A stretch of 37,021 nt of DNA from an uncultured Lachnospiraceae bacterium (GTDB taxonomy: Bacteria; Bacillota; Clostridia; Lachnospirales; Lachnospiraceae), in the NCBI GenBank assembly GCA_902788645.1, contig CADAKW010000010.1:1-37021 (forward strand). The letters run 5' to 3'. Below the pieces are notes generated by a model. The model was not told the origin of the DNA, did not search any database, and saw only the letters and a list, made by a program, of their open reading frames with translations. This document shows, piece after piece, positions 19,263 through 28,238 of this stretch. The stretch's first letter is position 1; each line of letters starts with the position of its first letter. The position numbers and the translations under genes were made by a program.

Positions 19263-20135
19263 TTGAGACACGTAAAGATAATCGGAGGACTGATCCTTGG
19301 CCTCTTTTTGATCACGGCCGGTGTGTTTTGGTTCTTGAGGATCACGGATATAAAGGTAGAGGGTGGAGAGATATACTCCGATCAGGAGATTATTTCCTCT
19401 GCCATGTCGGATAAGTATGCATATCACACGCTTTATTTTCTGGCAAAGAGCAAGCTGGGACATATTTCCTGTCTGCCGTTTGTACAGGAGATCGATGTGG
19501 AATGGAAAAGCCCGTCAGGGATCGTGTTGCATGTATACGACAAGACGATCAGCGGCTGTGTGAAATATATGGGACAGTACATCTATTTTGATAAGGATGG
19601 AGTAGTGCTGCAGAGCATGACAGAGCCTATGGACGGAGTGCCGGTGGTGACCGGTATCAAATTTGGCAAATTCACATTAAATGAGGCCTTTGAGGTGAAG
19701 GATGATTCACTGTTTGAGACCATTATGAATCTGTCACGTCTGATCAAGCACTATAAGGTGCAGGTGGATCAGGTGAAATTTGAAGGGAAGAATGTCACAT
19801 TGTATTCCGGACAGGTTGAGGTTTATCTGGGACAGAAGGATTTTTATGATGACGATATGGCAGCTCTTGCAAGTGTATTGAAAAAAACAAACAAAAAAGG
19901 ACTTGCAGGCACGATCAATATGGAAAATTTTAACTCAGGTGACCGGATCATACTGAAAACGACAGATACAGACAGCAGCGGAGCTGTGGATAACAACACA
20001 GGAAGCGGGGATGAAGCAGGGAGTGATCCTTCTTCTGACGACAGCAGTACAGGCGGTTCGGAGGCCGAAAATGATACGGCATCCGGTGATGGCACAGCGG
20101 ATGCTACAGCCACAGATCAGCCTGCGGAACAGTGA
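19263..20135 (+). CDS. ftsQ: FtsQ/DivIB-type cell division protein
   Basis: The 290-aa protein has a short cytoplasmic N-terminus, one membrane helix (about 5-26), a POTRA domain opening with ITDIKVEGGEIYSDQEI (27-95) and a beta domain to about residue 225. The last 60 residues are an extracellular tail rich in Asp, Ser, Gly, Thr and Glu with no fold expected. The start is TTG at 19263, 6 nt after AGGAGG (19251-19256). An ATG at 19258 is followed at once by a stop codon, so TTG is the only good choice. It overlaps the ftsW operon by sharing its stop region with the ribosome site. Confidence 0.9.
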   Translation: MRHVKIIGGLILGLFLITAGVFWFLRITDIKVEGGEIYSDQEIISSAMSDKYAYHTLYFLAKSKLGHISCLPFVQEIDVEWKSPSGIVLHVYDKTISGCVKYMGQYIYFDKDGVVLQSMTEPMDGVPVVTGIKFGKFTLNEAFEVKDDSLFETIMNLSRLIKHYKVQVDQVKFEGKNVTLYSGQVEVYLGQKDFYDDDMAALASVLKKTNKKGLAGTINMENFNSGDRIILKTTDTDSSGAVDNNTGSGDEAGSDPSSDDSSTGGSEAENDTASGDGTADATATDQPAEQ

Positions 20136-20162
20136 AGATAAAAAGAAAAACAAATGTTCTCC

Positions 20163-20191
20163 TTGATTATTCTTCGCATTCTTAGTATTAT
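20163..20191 (+). promoter_or_regulatory. Sigma-A-type promoter for ftsZ
   Basis: TTGATT (20163-20168), 17 nt, TATTAT (20186-20191), in the 154-bp ftsQ-ftsZ spacer. It gives a leader of about 90 nt before the ftsZ GTG. It would let ftsZ be expressed independently of the long upstream operon. Confidence 0.65.
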
Positions 20192-20289
20192 ATAGGGTAG
20201 GTTTAAGTTGTTGGTTTGTTTTATAAAATTAGTAATTCACTGATAATGACAGAAAAGATAAATTATTTTCAGAAAGAGGAGGAGCAGTC

Positions 20290-21471
20290 GTGTTAGAGAT
20301 TAAGACAAGTGAGCCAGATGCATCTGCAAAGATTATAGTGGTAGGTGTCGGTGGCGGCGGCAATAATGCGGTTAACCGTATGATCGAGGAAGGAATCCAG
20401 GGTGTTGAATTTGTATGCGTCAATACGGATAAGCAGCATTTATTAAATTGCAAGGCACCGAATTGTCTGCAGATTGGCGAAAAGCTGACGAAGGGATTGG
20501 GAGCAGGAGCTTCGCCGGAGGTTGGACAGGCGGCTGCAGAGGAAAATAAAGATGAGCTGACGGATATTATCCGCGGTGCAGATATGGTTTTTGTAACATG
20601 TGGAATGGGTGGCGGAACCGGAACAGGAGCTGCTCCGGTGGTAGCACAGCTGGCAAAGGATATGGGGATCCTCACGGTTGGTATCGTGACAAAGCCGTTT
20701 TCTTTTGAGGCCCGTACCCGTATGAATAATGCACAGTCGGGAATCGAGAGGTTAAAGGAGCACGTTGACACATTGATCGTGATCCCAAATGATAAGTTGC
20801 TGCAGATCGTTGACCGCAGAACCTCAATGGAGGATGCCCTGAAGAAGGCTGATGAGGTGCTTCAGCAGGGTGTTCAGGGTATCACAGACCTGATCAATGT
20901 ACCGGGACTGATCAATCTGGATTTTGCAGATGTTCGTACCGTTATGAAGGATAAGGGAATCGCACATATTGGTATTGGTGTAGGAGAGGGAGAAGAGAAG
21001 TGTCTGGATGCAGTAAAACAGGCTATTTCCAGCCCGCTGCTTGAGACAACGATCGAGGGTGCTTCCCATGTGATCATTAATATTTCCGGTGACATCACAT
21101 TGTTTGATGCCAATGATGCAGCTTCTTATATCGAGGAGCTTACCGGTGAGAATTGTAACACCATTTTTGGTGCGGTAGTGGATGATTCCATGACAGAAAA
21201 GGTCAAGATCACTGTGATCGCGACAGGATTGGATGAGGAGAAAAATACAGTACCTTCTTTTGCAAAGGCCAGTGTGCCAAAAACCAATTTTGCCATTAAA
21301 GAGGGGCAGGTAGCTTCTTCTGTACAAAAGACAGTAGCAGCACCATCTATGCAGAAACAGCCGGTACCATCGGCAGCAGCGCCGGTTTCTCCGGGAGCGG
21401 GAGCCTATGGAAGACAGGCATCAGAGAGCGGTGAGATAAGAATACCGGAGTTTTTACAGAGAAAGAAATAA
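20290..21471 (+). CDS. ftsZ: Cell division protein FtsZ
   Basis: This tubulin-like GTPase assembles the Z ring. The 393 aa show the nucleotide loop [13 protein letters not shown] (17-29), the tubulin signature [11 protein letters not shown] (about 106-116), the T7 catalytic loop with NLDFADV, a variable linker rich in Ala, Pro and Ser (about 330-378) and the C-terminal tail [11 protein letters not shown] that binds membrane-anchoring partners. The start is GTG 20290, 5 nt after AGAGGAGGAG. No ftsA precedes it, which is common in Clostridia where SepF can serve as anchor. A terminator follows. Confidence 0.98.
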   Translation: MLEIKTSEPDASAKIIVVGVGGGGNNAVNRMIEEGIQGVEFVCVNTDKQHLLNCKAPNCLQIGEKLTKGLGAGASPEVGQAAAEENKDELTDIIRGADMVFVTCGMGGGTGTGAAPVVAQLAKDMGILTVGIVTKPFSFEARTRMNNAQSGIERLKEHVDTLIVIPNDKLLQIVDRRTSMEDALKKADEVLQQGVQGITDLINVPGLINLDFADVRTVMKDKGIAHIGIGVGEGEEKCLDAVKQAISSPLLETTIEGASHVIINISGDITLFDANDAASYIEELTGENCNTIFGAVVDDSMTEKVKITVIATGLDEEKNTVPSFAKASVPKTNFAIKEGQVASSVQKTVAAPSMQKQPVPSAAAPVSPGAGAYGRQASESGEIRIPEFLQRKK

Positions 21472-21484
21472 TACATAACAGTTA

Positions 21485-21514
21485 GGGGTTGTCATAAGGC
21501 AGCCCCTGTTTTTG
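21485..21514 (+). terminator. Intrinsic terminator after ftsZ
   Basis: Arms 21485-21493 and 21498-21506 pair over 9 bp with wobbles, the loop is ATAA, and TGTTTTTG follows. It closes the division cluster. Confidence 0.75.
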
Positions 21515-21538
21515 AATAAACAGGAAATGGAGATAAAT

Positions 21539-22417
21539 ATGAGTGATATTCAGAAGGAACCGGAGGTTGTGCAAAACACGGTGAGTTTACAGAAGCTGAG
21601 AGTATCTGCACTGTTTAAGGCGGTGTCGATATTGCTGGGAGCGTTTGTGGTACAGTTTGTGGCGTCCATGCTCTGTCTGATCGGACTGGCGGTCTATGTG
21701 ATGGCTGTACATGGAGGGGACAAAGAATCACTGGTGGGAACACTGACGCATATTATCAGTGATTATACCATGGTCATATCTCTAGTATATGCAGGGATTA
21801 CGATCTTGTGGTGCGGCACCTTGTATTTCCGGTGGCAGTGGAGGGAGAAGCCGTTTCCGTACAGGAAAGCGCTGGGAGGGAAAAGGATCCCGGGCGCAGT
21901 GGCATTGGGCTTCGGTGCCTGCATTATTTTAACGGTCATCGTGGGGCTGGCAGCACAGGTCTGTCCAAAGGCTTTTGAAGGTTATCAGGAGCTGATGGAT
22001 ACACTGGATATATCCTCCAGTATATTGGCGGTTCCTTACGTCATGCTGTTAGGTCCGATTGCGGAGGAGTTTATCTTTCGCGGGGTCATCCTTGACCGGT
22101 TACGGCCGGCGTTTTCATTTTGGATCGCGAATGCGTTTCAGGCGGCATTGTTTGGTGTGTTTCATATGAATCTCATACAGGGTCTGTACGCATTTGCACT
22201 GGGAATGATCCTTGGAATGGTTGTAGAAGTGACGGGAACGGTATTTGCCTCTATGGCTACGCACATTACCTTCAATACAACGTCGGTCCTTTTGGAGATA
22301 CTTTCCGATCAGGCAACGTCTCTTTATGAGCAGCTATTTGGAGGTATTATAATAGTGGCGGCGCTTTGCTTTGGTACGGGAATGCACTATTATGTGACGG
22401 AATGGAAGAAAAGGTAG
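21539..22417 (+). CDS. CPBP-family intramembrane metalloprotease
   Basis: The 292-aa multi-pass membrane protein has all three motifs of the CPBP (Abi) family: EEFIFRG (glutamate pair and arginine), FGVFHM (histidine) and HITFN (histidine and asparagine), all in the last third. Family members are glutamate-type membrane proteases related to Rce1, sometimes linked to bacteriocin self-immunity; the substrate here is unknown. ATG 21539 has GGAG 6 nt upstream; the frame is open to TTG 21512, but that lies in the terminator T-run. It is separated from ftsZ by that terminator, so needs its own promoter or read-through. Confidence 0.87.
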   Translation: MSDIQKEPEVVQNTVSLQKLRVSALFKAVSILLGAFVVQFVASMLCLIGLAVYVMAVHGGDKESLVGTLTHIISDYTMVISLVYAGITILWCGTLYFRWQWREKPFPYRKALGGKRIPGAVALGFGACIILTVIVGLAAQVCPKAFEGYQELMDTLDISSSILAVPYVMLLGPIAEEFIFRGVILDRLRPAFSFWIANAFQAALFGVFHMNLIQGLYAFALGMILGMVVEVTGTVFASMATHITFNTTSVLLEILSDQATSLYEQLFGGIIIVAALCFGTGMHYYVTEWKKR

Positions 22418-22421
22418 ATTT

Positions 22422-22431
22422 GTGATATAAT
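22422..22431 (+). promoter_or_regulatory. Extended -10 promoter before the sensor-GGDEF gene
   Basis: TGTGATATAAT ends at 22431, giving an extended -10 (TG-n-TATAAT) about 36 nt before the ATG. No good -35 box is seen at 16-18 nt. Confidence 0.5.
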
Positions 22432-22467
22432 GTTTGCCAAGACAAAAGCAGATTAGGAGATACTAAG

Positions 22468-24390
22468 ATGAATAGTAAAAAAGATGATCTCACAAAAAAA
22501 TCAAAAATAATCGGCGTTTGTGTTTCGCAGCTTCAGGATAAAGAAAATGCAGGGTTAATGCATACGATCTATCGGAGAGCCAGAGAAAACGGATATCGGA
22601 TCATGGTTTTTGGCTGTTTTGATAAGATGGATTTTCCTACGCCACATTCCAATGGTGAGGCGTCTATTTTTGAAAATATCCCAATGAAGGATCTGGCGGC
22701 ATTGATCCTGATGGGTCAGACAATTCTTCACAGGCAGCTTTTGCTAAAGCTGCGGGATCAGGCGTTGGAGGTGCATACACCGGTTATTACTGTAGATTAC
22801 GAGATGGAGGGCTGCTTCAATATCTGTCTGGATTATCTGTCCTGCTTCAAACGTCTGGTTCGTCATGTCATTGAGGGGCATCACAGACATAATCCGTATT
22901 TTATAGCAGGTTTTAAGGGAAATTCCTTTTCTGAGGAACGGCTGGATGCGTTCCGGGAGGTGCTGCAGGAAAATGGCATGCCGGTGAAGCCGGAGCATAT
23001 TGCATACGGAGATTTTTGCAGTGAGCCGGCCCGCAGGATCTGTGAAAAATGGCTGGAAAATAATACAGAGGACTTTCCGGACGCGATCATCTGTGCCAAT
23101 GATACCATGGCATTGACGGTGATCAATGTTTTGGAAGAGAAGGGATACCATGTGCCACAGGATGTCATTGTGACGGGATTTGATGGGATAGATCTGATCC
23201 GGTACTGTATTCCGCGTCTGACTACAGGACGGGTGGATCAGGAGATGATCGCTGCGGAGATCATTTCCCTGATACAGGAGACCGAGGCAGATCACCGGGC
23301 GGTACCGAGATCGGTACGGGTTCCGTTTCACATTATAAACGGGGAGTCCTGTGGATGCAAAAAGACACATTTCCAGACCTCCAATCAGCATATACTGGAT
23401 GTTTATACCCGCGTGGAGATGAAGCAGGCACATATTGAGCGGATATTCCATATGATGACGGAGATGACGGAAGGACACTCCATGATGAATATTGTCAAAA
23501 GATTTCCGGAATGTCTGCCGGATATGATGACCGGAGGATGCAGAGTTTTTGTCAATAAAGAGTTCTGTCAGCATACGGATATTCCATTGCCAAAGGGATT
23601 TGAAGAGGATCATGTTCTGCTTCTCATTGAAAGAAAGGATGGCCACATGACCATTCCGCTGCAGGAAATGGAAAACCACAGTATAGAAATGATCCCAGAG
23701 GAAATGCTGGAGAAAAGCAGTTATGTTCTTTATCTTCCGCTGCATTGGCAGGAGGAGGTATACGGATATCTTTTGCTGGAATGCAGAGATCAGGAGCTGG
23801 ATTATGAGCGGATGAAGGATTTTATGATGGCGATGGCACAGATCCTCGGTACGGTCAAAAATCAGTCCAAGCTGTATGACCTGTATATTCGTGATGCTCT
23901 GACGGGACTTTATAACCGCAGAGGTTTTTATGGTGAGTTCGCCCATCGGATGAAGGAATTGGAGGGACAGGACCGAAGGATCTTTATGGCTTCTGTTGAT
24001 CTGGATCATCTGAAAATGATAAATGACAATTATGGTCATGGAGAAGGGGATGTGGCGATTAAGGCAATTGCGGATGCTCTGTCAGAGGCTGCAGGTGATA
24101 AGGGAATCTGTGCCAGATTTGGCGGAGATGAATATGTGGCATTGTGTCTGTGGAAAGCAGAGGATGTGCCGGAGGATTTTGTGAGTCAGTTTGAAAAGAG
24201 ACTCCAGAGCTGGATCGACAACTGGAATATGACGGAGCACAAAGCATATGTGCTGGGAGCCAGTACTGGTATTATTATGGAGGCAATCCATGATGTCAAT
24301 GAGATCGATGAACTGATGAAGAAGGCGGATGATAATATGTATGACTGCAAGGTACGGCATCACAGCATTCGGGCAAGCCGCCGGAAATAG
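22468..24390 (+). CDS. Diguanylate cyclase with LacI-type ligand-binding sensor domain
   Basis: The 640-aa protein has no signal peptide or membrane helix. Residues about 12-285 form a periplasmic-binding-protein fold of the LacI effector type (ICANDTMALTVINVLEEKG, then VTGFDGIDLIRYCIPRLTT), without a DNA-binding helix. A middle region (about 300-460) is GAF-like at most. The C-terminus is a GGDEF domain with intact GGDEY at 552-556, so cyclic-di-GMP synthesis is likely. The RxxD inhibitory site is lost (AAGD before the motif). A sugar or other small cytosolic ligand probably controls its activity. The next gene carries an EAL domain, and a sugar hydrolase follows. Confidence 0.9.
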   Translation: MNSKKDDLTKKSKIIGVCVSQLQDKENAGLMHTIYRRARENGYRIMVFGCFDKMDFPTPHSNGEASIFENIPMKDLAALILMGQTILHRQLLLKLRDQALEVHTPVITVDYEMEGCFNICLDYLSCFKRLVRHVIEGHHRHNPYFIAGFKGNSFSEERLDAFREVLQENGMPVKPEHIAYGDFCSEPARRICEKWLENNTEDFPDAIICANDTMALTVINVLEEKGYHVPQDVIVTGFDGIDLIRYCIPRLTTGRVDQEMIAAEIISLIQETEADHRAVPRSVRVPFHIINGESCGCKKTHFQTSNQHILDVYTRVEMKQAHIERIFHMMTEMTEGHSMMNIVKRFPECLPDMMTGGCRVFVNKEFCQHTDIPLPKGFEEDHVLLLIERKDGHMTIPLQEMENHSIEMIPEEMLEKSSYVLYLPLHWQEEVYGYLLLECRDQELDYERMKDFMMAMAQILGTVKNQSKLYDLYIRDALTGLYNRRGFYGEFAHRMKELEGQDRRIFMASVDLDHLKMINDNYGHGEGDVAIKAIADALSEAAGDKGICARFGGDEYVALCLWKAEDVPEDFVSQFEKRLQSWIDNWNMTEHKAYVLGASTGIIMEAIHDVNEIDELMKKADDNMYDCKVRHHSIRASRRK

Positions 24391-24450
24391 TGTGAAATAA
24401 TTTATTAAAATAACAGATATATAGAATGAGAGAGAAAGGATGGTGGATAT

Positions 24451-26139
24451 ATGGGAGAGAATATAATCAGTGATGATATGCATATGTATGGCAAGGTCTT
24501 TTCGGTGCTTGGAAAATGTACCGATGACTATCTGTTTGTTCTTGATATTAAGAATAATAAATATGTGATTTCTGACAGTGCAGCAGATGTATTCCCATTT
24601 GAGACGACGGAATTTTCGGATGCATTTACGGCGCTGAAAAAAATCGTATACCCGCAGGATTATCCACTGCTGGAGGCAAATCTCAATGAGATTATTACCG
24701 GGCAGTCCAAAGAGCATGATATGGAATACCGATGGGTTGGGCGGAATGGAAAACCGGTCTGGATCTCATGCCGTGGACAGGTTGTGGAGGATTCGGACGG
24801 TAAGCCTGCATTTTTGATCGGCAGAATTTCCGATATTGGCAAGAAAAGTAAGATTGACGGAGTAACAGGTCTGTACAGAGAGCAAAAACTGAAGGAGTAT
24901 ATGGAAAGACTCATAAAGCAGGATTGTTTCGAGGGATATCTGCTGCAGATCGGTATCGATAATTTTAAAGAGATCAATGAAAAATACGGCGTTGCATTTG
25001 GCGATGAAATCTTACTGAACCTGGCGGAATGTCTTCGGGATATCGTGCAGGAAAAGGGAAGAGTGTTCCGTATGGACGGCGATGAGATGGCGGTTCTGGT
25101 GAAGGGATGCTTCGATGAAAAGAAAGAGGATCCGGCAAAGACATTATATCGGGAAATACGGGAAAAGATTGAGCATCTGATCTCGGAAAGCGGTCATGTC
25201 ACTTATTATACGGTTTCAGCGGGAAGCATATATTTTCATACAGGAGAACAGGATGTAGGAAAGATCATAGAAAGTGCAGGATTTGCCCTGCATCAGGCAA
25301 AGATCAGCGGAAAAAATAACTGTATCCGTTATTCTCATGCCGTATATGAGGATTATGTACATACGCTGGATGTGCAGGAGGAGCTGCGGAAGGACATTGA
25401 GAATGATTTCCACGGCTTTGAGTTATACTACCAGCCGGTAGTAAACATTGCCAAAAAGAAGATTCTCGGGGCAGAGGCATTGATCCGCTGGCACAGTTCC
25501 AAATTTGGATTTATGTCTCCGGGACAGTTTATTCCGATACTGGAGGAAACCGGTTTGATCATTCCGTTGGGAAGATGGATCACCAAAACAGCCATTGAGC
25601 AGTGTGTGAAATGGCAGAAGGCGGTGCCGGGCTTCCGGATGAATGTGAATCTGTCATTTGTACAGATCAAGAAAAGTAATGCTCTGCAGGATATTTTATC
25701 ATTGATCGATACCTTAAATGTGGACAAGAGTGTTCTGATGATCGAGGTGACAGAGAGCGGCGAGATCGAAAGCAGTGTGGTGGCAAGGGTGCTTCGTTCC
25801 TTCAAGGATGAGTCGATCCCGCTGGCGATTGATGATTTTGGTACCGGATATTCCAATCTGCGGTATGTGAAGGATATGACTTTTGATCTGGTGAAGATCG
25901 ACCAGTCCTTTATCCAGAATATCACCAACAGCAAATATGATTATCTGGTAGTAAAGCAGTTTACGGAGCTGGCGCATTCATTAAATCTGACCGTTTGTTA
26001 TGAAGGCGTAGAGACTGAGGAGGTCTTTCGGTGTGTGCTGGATCTGAAGCCGGATTATATACAGGGGTATTATTTTTCGAAACCAATACCGGCAGCGGAG
26101 TTTGAGGAAAAGTGTCTGAACAGATCGGTAGATTTTTAG
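24451..26139 (+). CDS. PAS-GGDEF(degenerate)-EAL protein, likely c-di-GMP phosphodiesterase
   Basis: The 562-aa cytoplasmic protein has a PAS fold at about 15-130 (EYRWVGRNGKPVWISCRGQ), a GGDEF domain at about 135-295 whose signature is MDGDEM (209-213), so cyclase activity is probably lost, and an EAL domain at about 312-555. The EAL catalytic residues are present: EAL at 342-344, Asn400, EVTE (Glu435), DDFGTG (461-466), Lys482 and EGVET (518-522). It should hydrolyse cyclic-di-GMP, perhaps with GTP bound to the degenerate GGDEF as regulator. It lies 60 nt after the cyclase gene; the two probably balance one signal. Confidence 0.92.
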   Translation: MGENIISDDMHMYGKVFSVLGKCTDDYLFVLDIKNNKYVISDSAADVFPFETTEFSDAFTALKKIVYPQDYPLLEANLNEIITGQSKEHDMEYRWVGRNGKPVWISCRGQVVEDSDGKPAFLIGRISDIGKKSKIDGVTGLYREQKLKEYMERLIKQDCFEGYLLQIGIDNFKEINEKYGVAFGDEILLNLAECLRDIVQEKGRVFRMDGDEMAVLVKGCFDEKKEDPAKTLYREIREKIEHLISESGHVTYYTVSAGSIYFHTGEQDVGKIIESAGFALHQAKISGKNNCIRYSHAVYEDYVHTLDVQEELRKDIENDFHGFELYYQPVVNIAKKKILGAEALIRWHSSKFGFMSPGQFIPILEETGLIIPLGRWITKTAIEQCVKWQKAVPGFRMNVNLSFVQIKKSNALQDILSLIDTLNVDKSVLMIEVTESGEIESSVVARVLRSFKDESIPLAIDDFGTGYSNLRYVKDMTFDLVKIDQSFIQNITNSKYDYLVVKQFTELAHSLNLTVCYEGVETEEVFRCVLDLKPDYIQGYYFSKPIPAAEFEEKCLNRSVDF

Positions 26140-26228
26140 ATATCCATGTATTACTGCCGGGCAGAAAATGGTCAGCAGGTACAGTTAAATACATAATAAA
26201 CGCGTAAATACGCAGAAAGAGGAAGAGT

Positions 26229-28238
26229 ATGGCTTGGTATGACAGTGCAGTATTTTATCACATATATCCGTTAGGACTTTGCGGATGCAGTAAGGAGAAT
26301 ACAGGGGTTGCAGAGGAACATTTTGATCAGTTGAAGCAGTGGGCAAAGCATGCCTGTGATATGGGATTTACGGCAATCTACATCGGACCGTTATTTGAAT
26401 CTGTGGGACATGGCTATGAGACCACAGATTACAAGAAGGTAGATATCCGTCTTGGAACCAATGAAGATTTTCGTGATTTTGTGGATTATTGCCATGGAAT
26501 GGGTGTTAAGGTTGTTGTAGACGGAGTGTTCAATCATGTGGGGCGCCGATTCTTTGCGTTTGAGGATCTGCAGAAAAACAGAGAAAGTTCTCCGTACCGT
26601 GACTGGTTCTGTAATGTGAATTTTGGTGCCAACAATGAATATAATGACGGATTTTCCTATGAAAACTGGGGCGGATACAATCTGTTAGTCAAGCTGAACC
26701 AGAGAAATCCGGAGGTCATGCAGTATCTTTTTGATGTGATCCGTTTCTGGATCGATACCTTTGATATTGATGGAATCCGTCTGGATGCAGCTGATGTGCT
26801 GGACTTTGATTTTATGAAGAGGATGCGCTATGAGACATCACAGATGAAAGAGGATTTCTGGCTCATGGGAGAGGTGATCCATGGAGATTACAGCAGATGG
26901 GTCAACGATGAAACACTTCATTGTGTGACGAATTATGAGCTTCACAAGGGACTTTATTCCGGTCATAATGATCACAATTATTTCGAGATCGCTCATACGA
27001 TCCGCCGGTTAAATGATATCTGCAGGGGGGGACGTCTGTACACATTTGCGGACAATCATGATGTGGAGAGGATTTATACCAAGCTGAATCAGAAGGAGCA
27101 TTTAAAGCTTGTGACATTGCTCGTGTATACTTTATATGGCATTCCTTCCGTCTATTATGGATCGGAGTTTGGTATCGAGGGAAAGAAGGAACAGGGCTCT
27201 GACTGGAATCTTCGCCCGTATCTGGATCTGTCCGATTTTGCGGACGCGGTAAAGACCAATCCGGTAACGGCTCTCTGTGCGAAACTGGGGGCTATGAAGA
27301 AGGAATATCCGGAGCTGACTTACGGAGAATATAAAGAGCTTCACTTGACGAACCGCCAGTTTGCCTATGGCAGGGCGTTGGACGGAAATTGCATGGTGAC
27401 GGCATTAAACTGTGATGATGCACCGGCGACCATGGAGTTTGGTGTACCGGCAGATGGCAATGTGACGGATCTGCTGGGTTGCAGTGAAAATGTCCGCTTT
27501 GAAAACGGCAGAATCTGTGTCACACTTCCTGCCAATACAGGAACTGTACTATATATTGGACAGACAAAAGCAGAAGTACCTGGGGATACGGCGTGGAATA
27601 AGCAGCCGGTGGCTGAGGTGAAGGCTTCGGAGGCACCACAGATAGCAGAGGATCCGGTGGCTGCAACAGTATCTTCAGAGGAAAAGAATCCGTCTGTGGA
27701 AGATACACAGAGTGCGCCTGATATGGGAGCTACAGAAATATCAGAGCAGGAAATTTCACAGGATCCGGCAGAGACAGCAGTGGACGGGACAGAGACACAG
27801 CCGGAAACTGAGGGGCAGACTGCTTCGGATGAGTCCGGAAAATTGGACAGTGCAAAGCCACGGATCACCGGCATTATTTTGATGACCGAGGACATGGGCA
27901 GAATGATAGATTTTTACCGCAATGCGCTGGGATTTAGCATGGAGATGCAGGGCAGCAGAGCTTATTTTGAAAAAGACGGTATTGTTCTGACCATGGTGGG
28001 TCGCAGGGATTACGAGAGACTCACCTGCCGCGGATACGGATACGGCGGAGGCGTTACCAATCACTTCCATCTCCTGATCACCGTGGATGATGTCAATGAA
28101 ATGCATCAGAAATGTCTTGGATGCGGAGCGCAGCAGGTGACAGCTCCGGGGCATAATGAGTGGGGTGAGTATACATCCTGTGTGGCTGATCCGGATGGTA
28201 ATATTATTGAACTGACAAAGGAGAACGATCGTGGCTAG
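26229..28238 (+). CDS. GH13 alpha-amylase-type glycosidase fused to a glyoxalase/VOC domain
   Basis: The protein has 669 aa and no signal peptide. Residues 1-440 are a GH13 (beta/alpha)8 barrel with C-terminal beta domain: region I DGVFNH (98-103), DGIRLDAAD with nucleophile Asp186, acid/base Glu215 in MGEVIHG, and FADNHDVER with Asp278. Residues about 445-542 are a linker rich in Glu, Ala, Thr and Ser. Residues about 545-665 are a vicinal-oxygen-chelate domain (ITGIILMTEDMGRMIDFYRNALGF ... ADPDGNIIELTKE) with a possible metal Glu661 and His614, but lacking the usual first histidine. The frame is continuous. GH13 enzymes act on alpha-glucans or maltodextrins; the VOC function is unknown. It ends 8 nt inside the dCMP deaminase gene. 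Confidence 0.9.
   Translation: MAWYDSAVFYHIYPLGLCGCSKENTGVAEEHFDQLKQWAKHACDMGFTAIYIGPLFESVGHGYETTDYKKVDIRLGTNEDFRDFVDYCHGMGVKVVVDGVFNHVGRRFFAFEDLQKNRESSPYRDWFCNVNFGANNEYNDGFSYENWGGYNLLVKLNQRNPEVMQYLFDVIRFWIDTFDIDGIRLDAADVLDFDFMKRMRYETSQMKEDFWLMGEVIHGDYSRWVNDETLHCVTNYELHKGLYSGHNDHNYFEIAHTIRRLNDICRGGRLYTFADNHDVERIYTKLNQKEHLKLVTLLVYTLYGIPSVYYGSEFGIEGKKEQGSDWNLRPYLDLSDFADAVKTNPVTALCAKLGAMKKEYPELTYGEYKELHLTNRQFAYGRALDGNCMVTALNCDDAPATMEFGVPADGNVTDLLGCSENVRFENGRICVTLPANTGTVLYIGQTKAEVPGDTAWNKQPVAEVKASEAPQIAEDPVAATVSSEEKNPSVEDTQSAPDMGATEISEQEISQDPAETAVDGTETQPETEGQTASDESGKLDSAKPRITGIILMTEDMGRMIDFYRNALGFSMEMQGSRAYFEKDGIVLTMVGRRDYERLTCRGYGYGGGVTNHFHLLITVDDVNEMHQKCLGCGAQQVTAPGHNEWGEYTSCVADPDGNIIELTKENDRG

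Noticed and set aside
22744..24039. 431-codon open frame on the minus strand opposite the sensor-GGDEF gene
   Set aside because: It is antisense to a gene with clear LacI-type and GGDEF motifs, its product is rich in His, Ile, Leu and Arg with no recognisable domain, and it has no convincing ribosome site.
27365..27895. 176-codon minus-strand frame opposite the GH13-VOC linker
   Set aside because: It is rich in Ser, Val, Ala and Pro because it mirrors the low-complexity acidic linker.
26229..28238. Frameshift or sequencing join creating the GH13-VOC fusion
   Set aside because: The frame is open across the linker, there is no internal start with a good ribosome site near the VOC domain, and codon character does not change; still listed as something a genome comparison should confirm.
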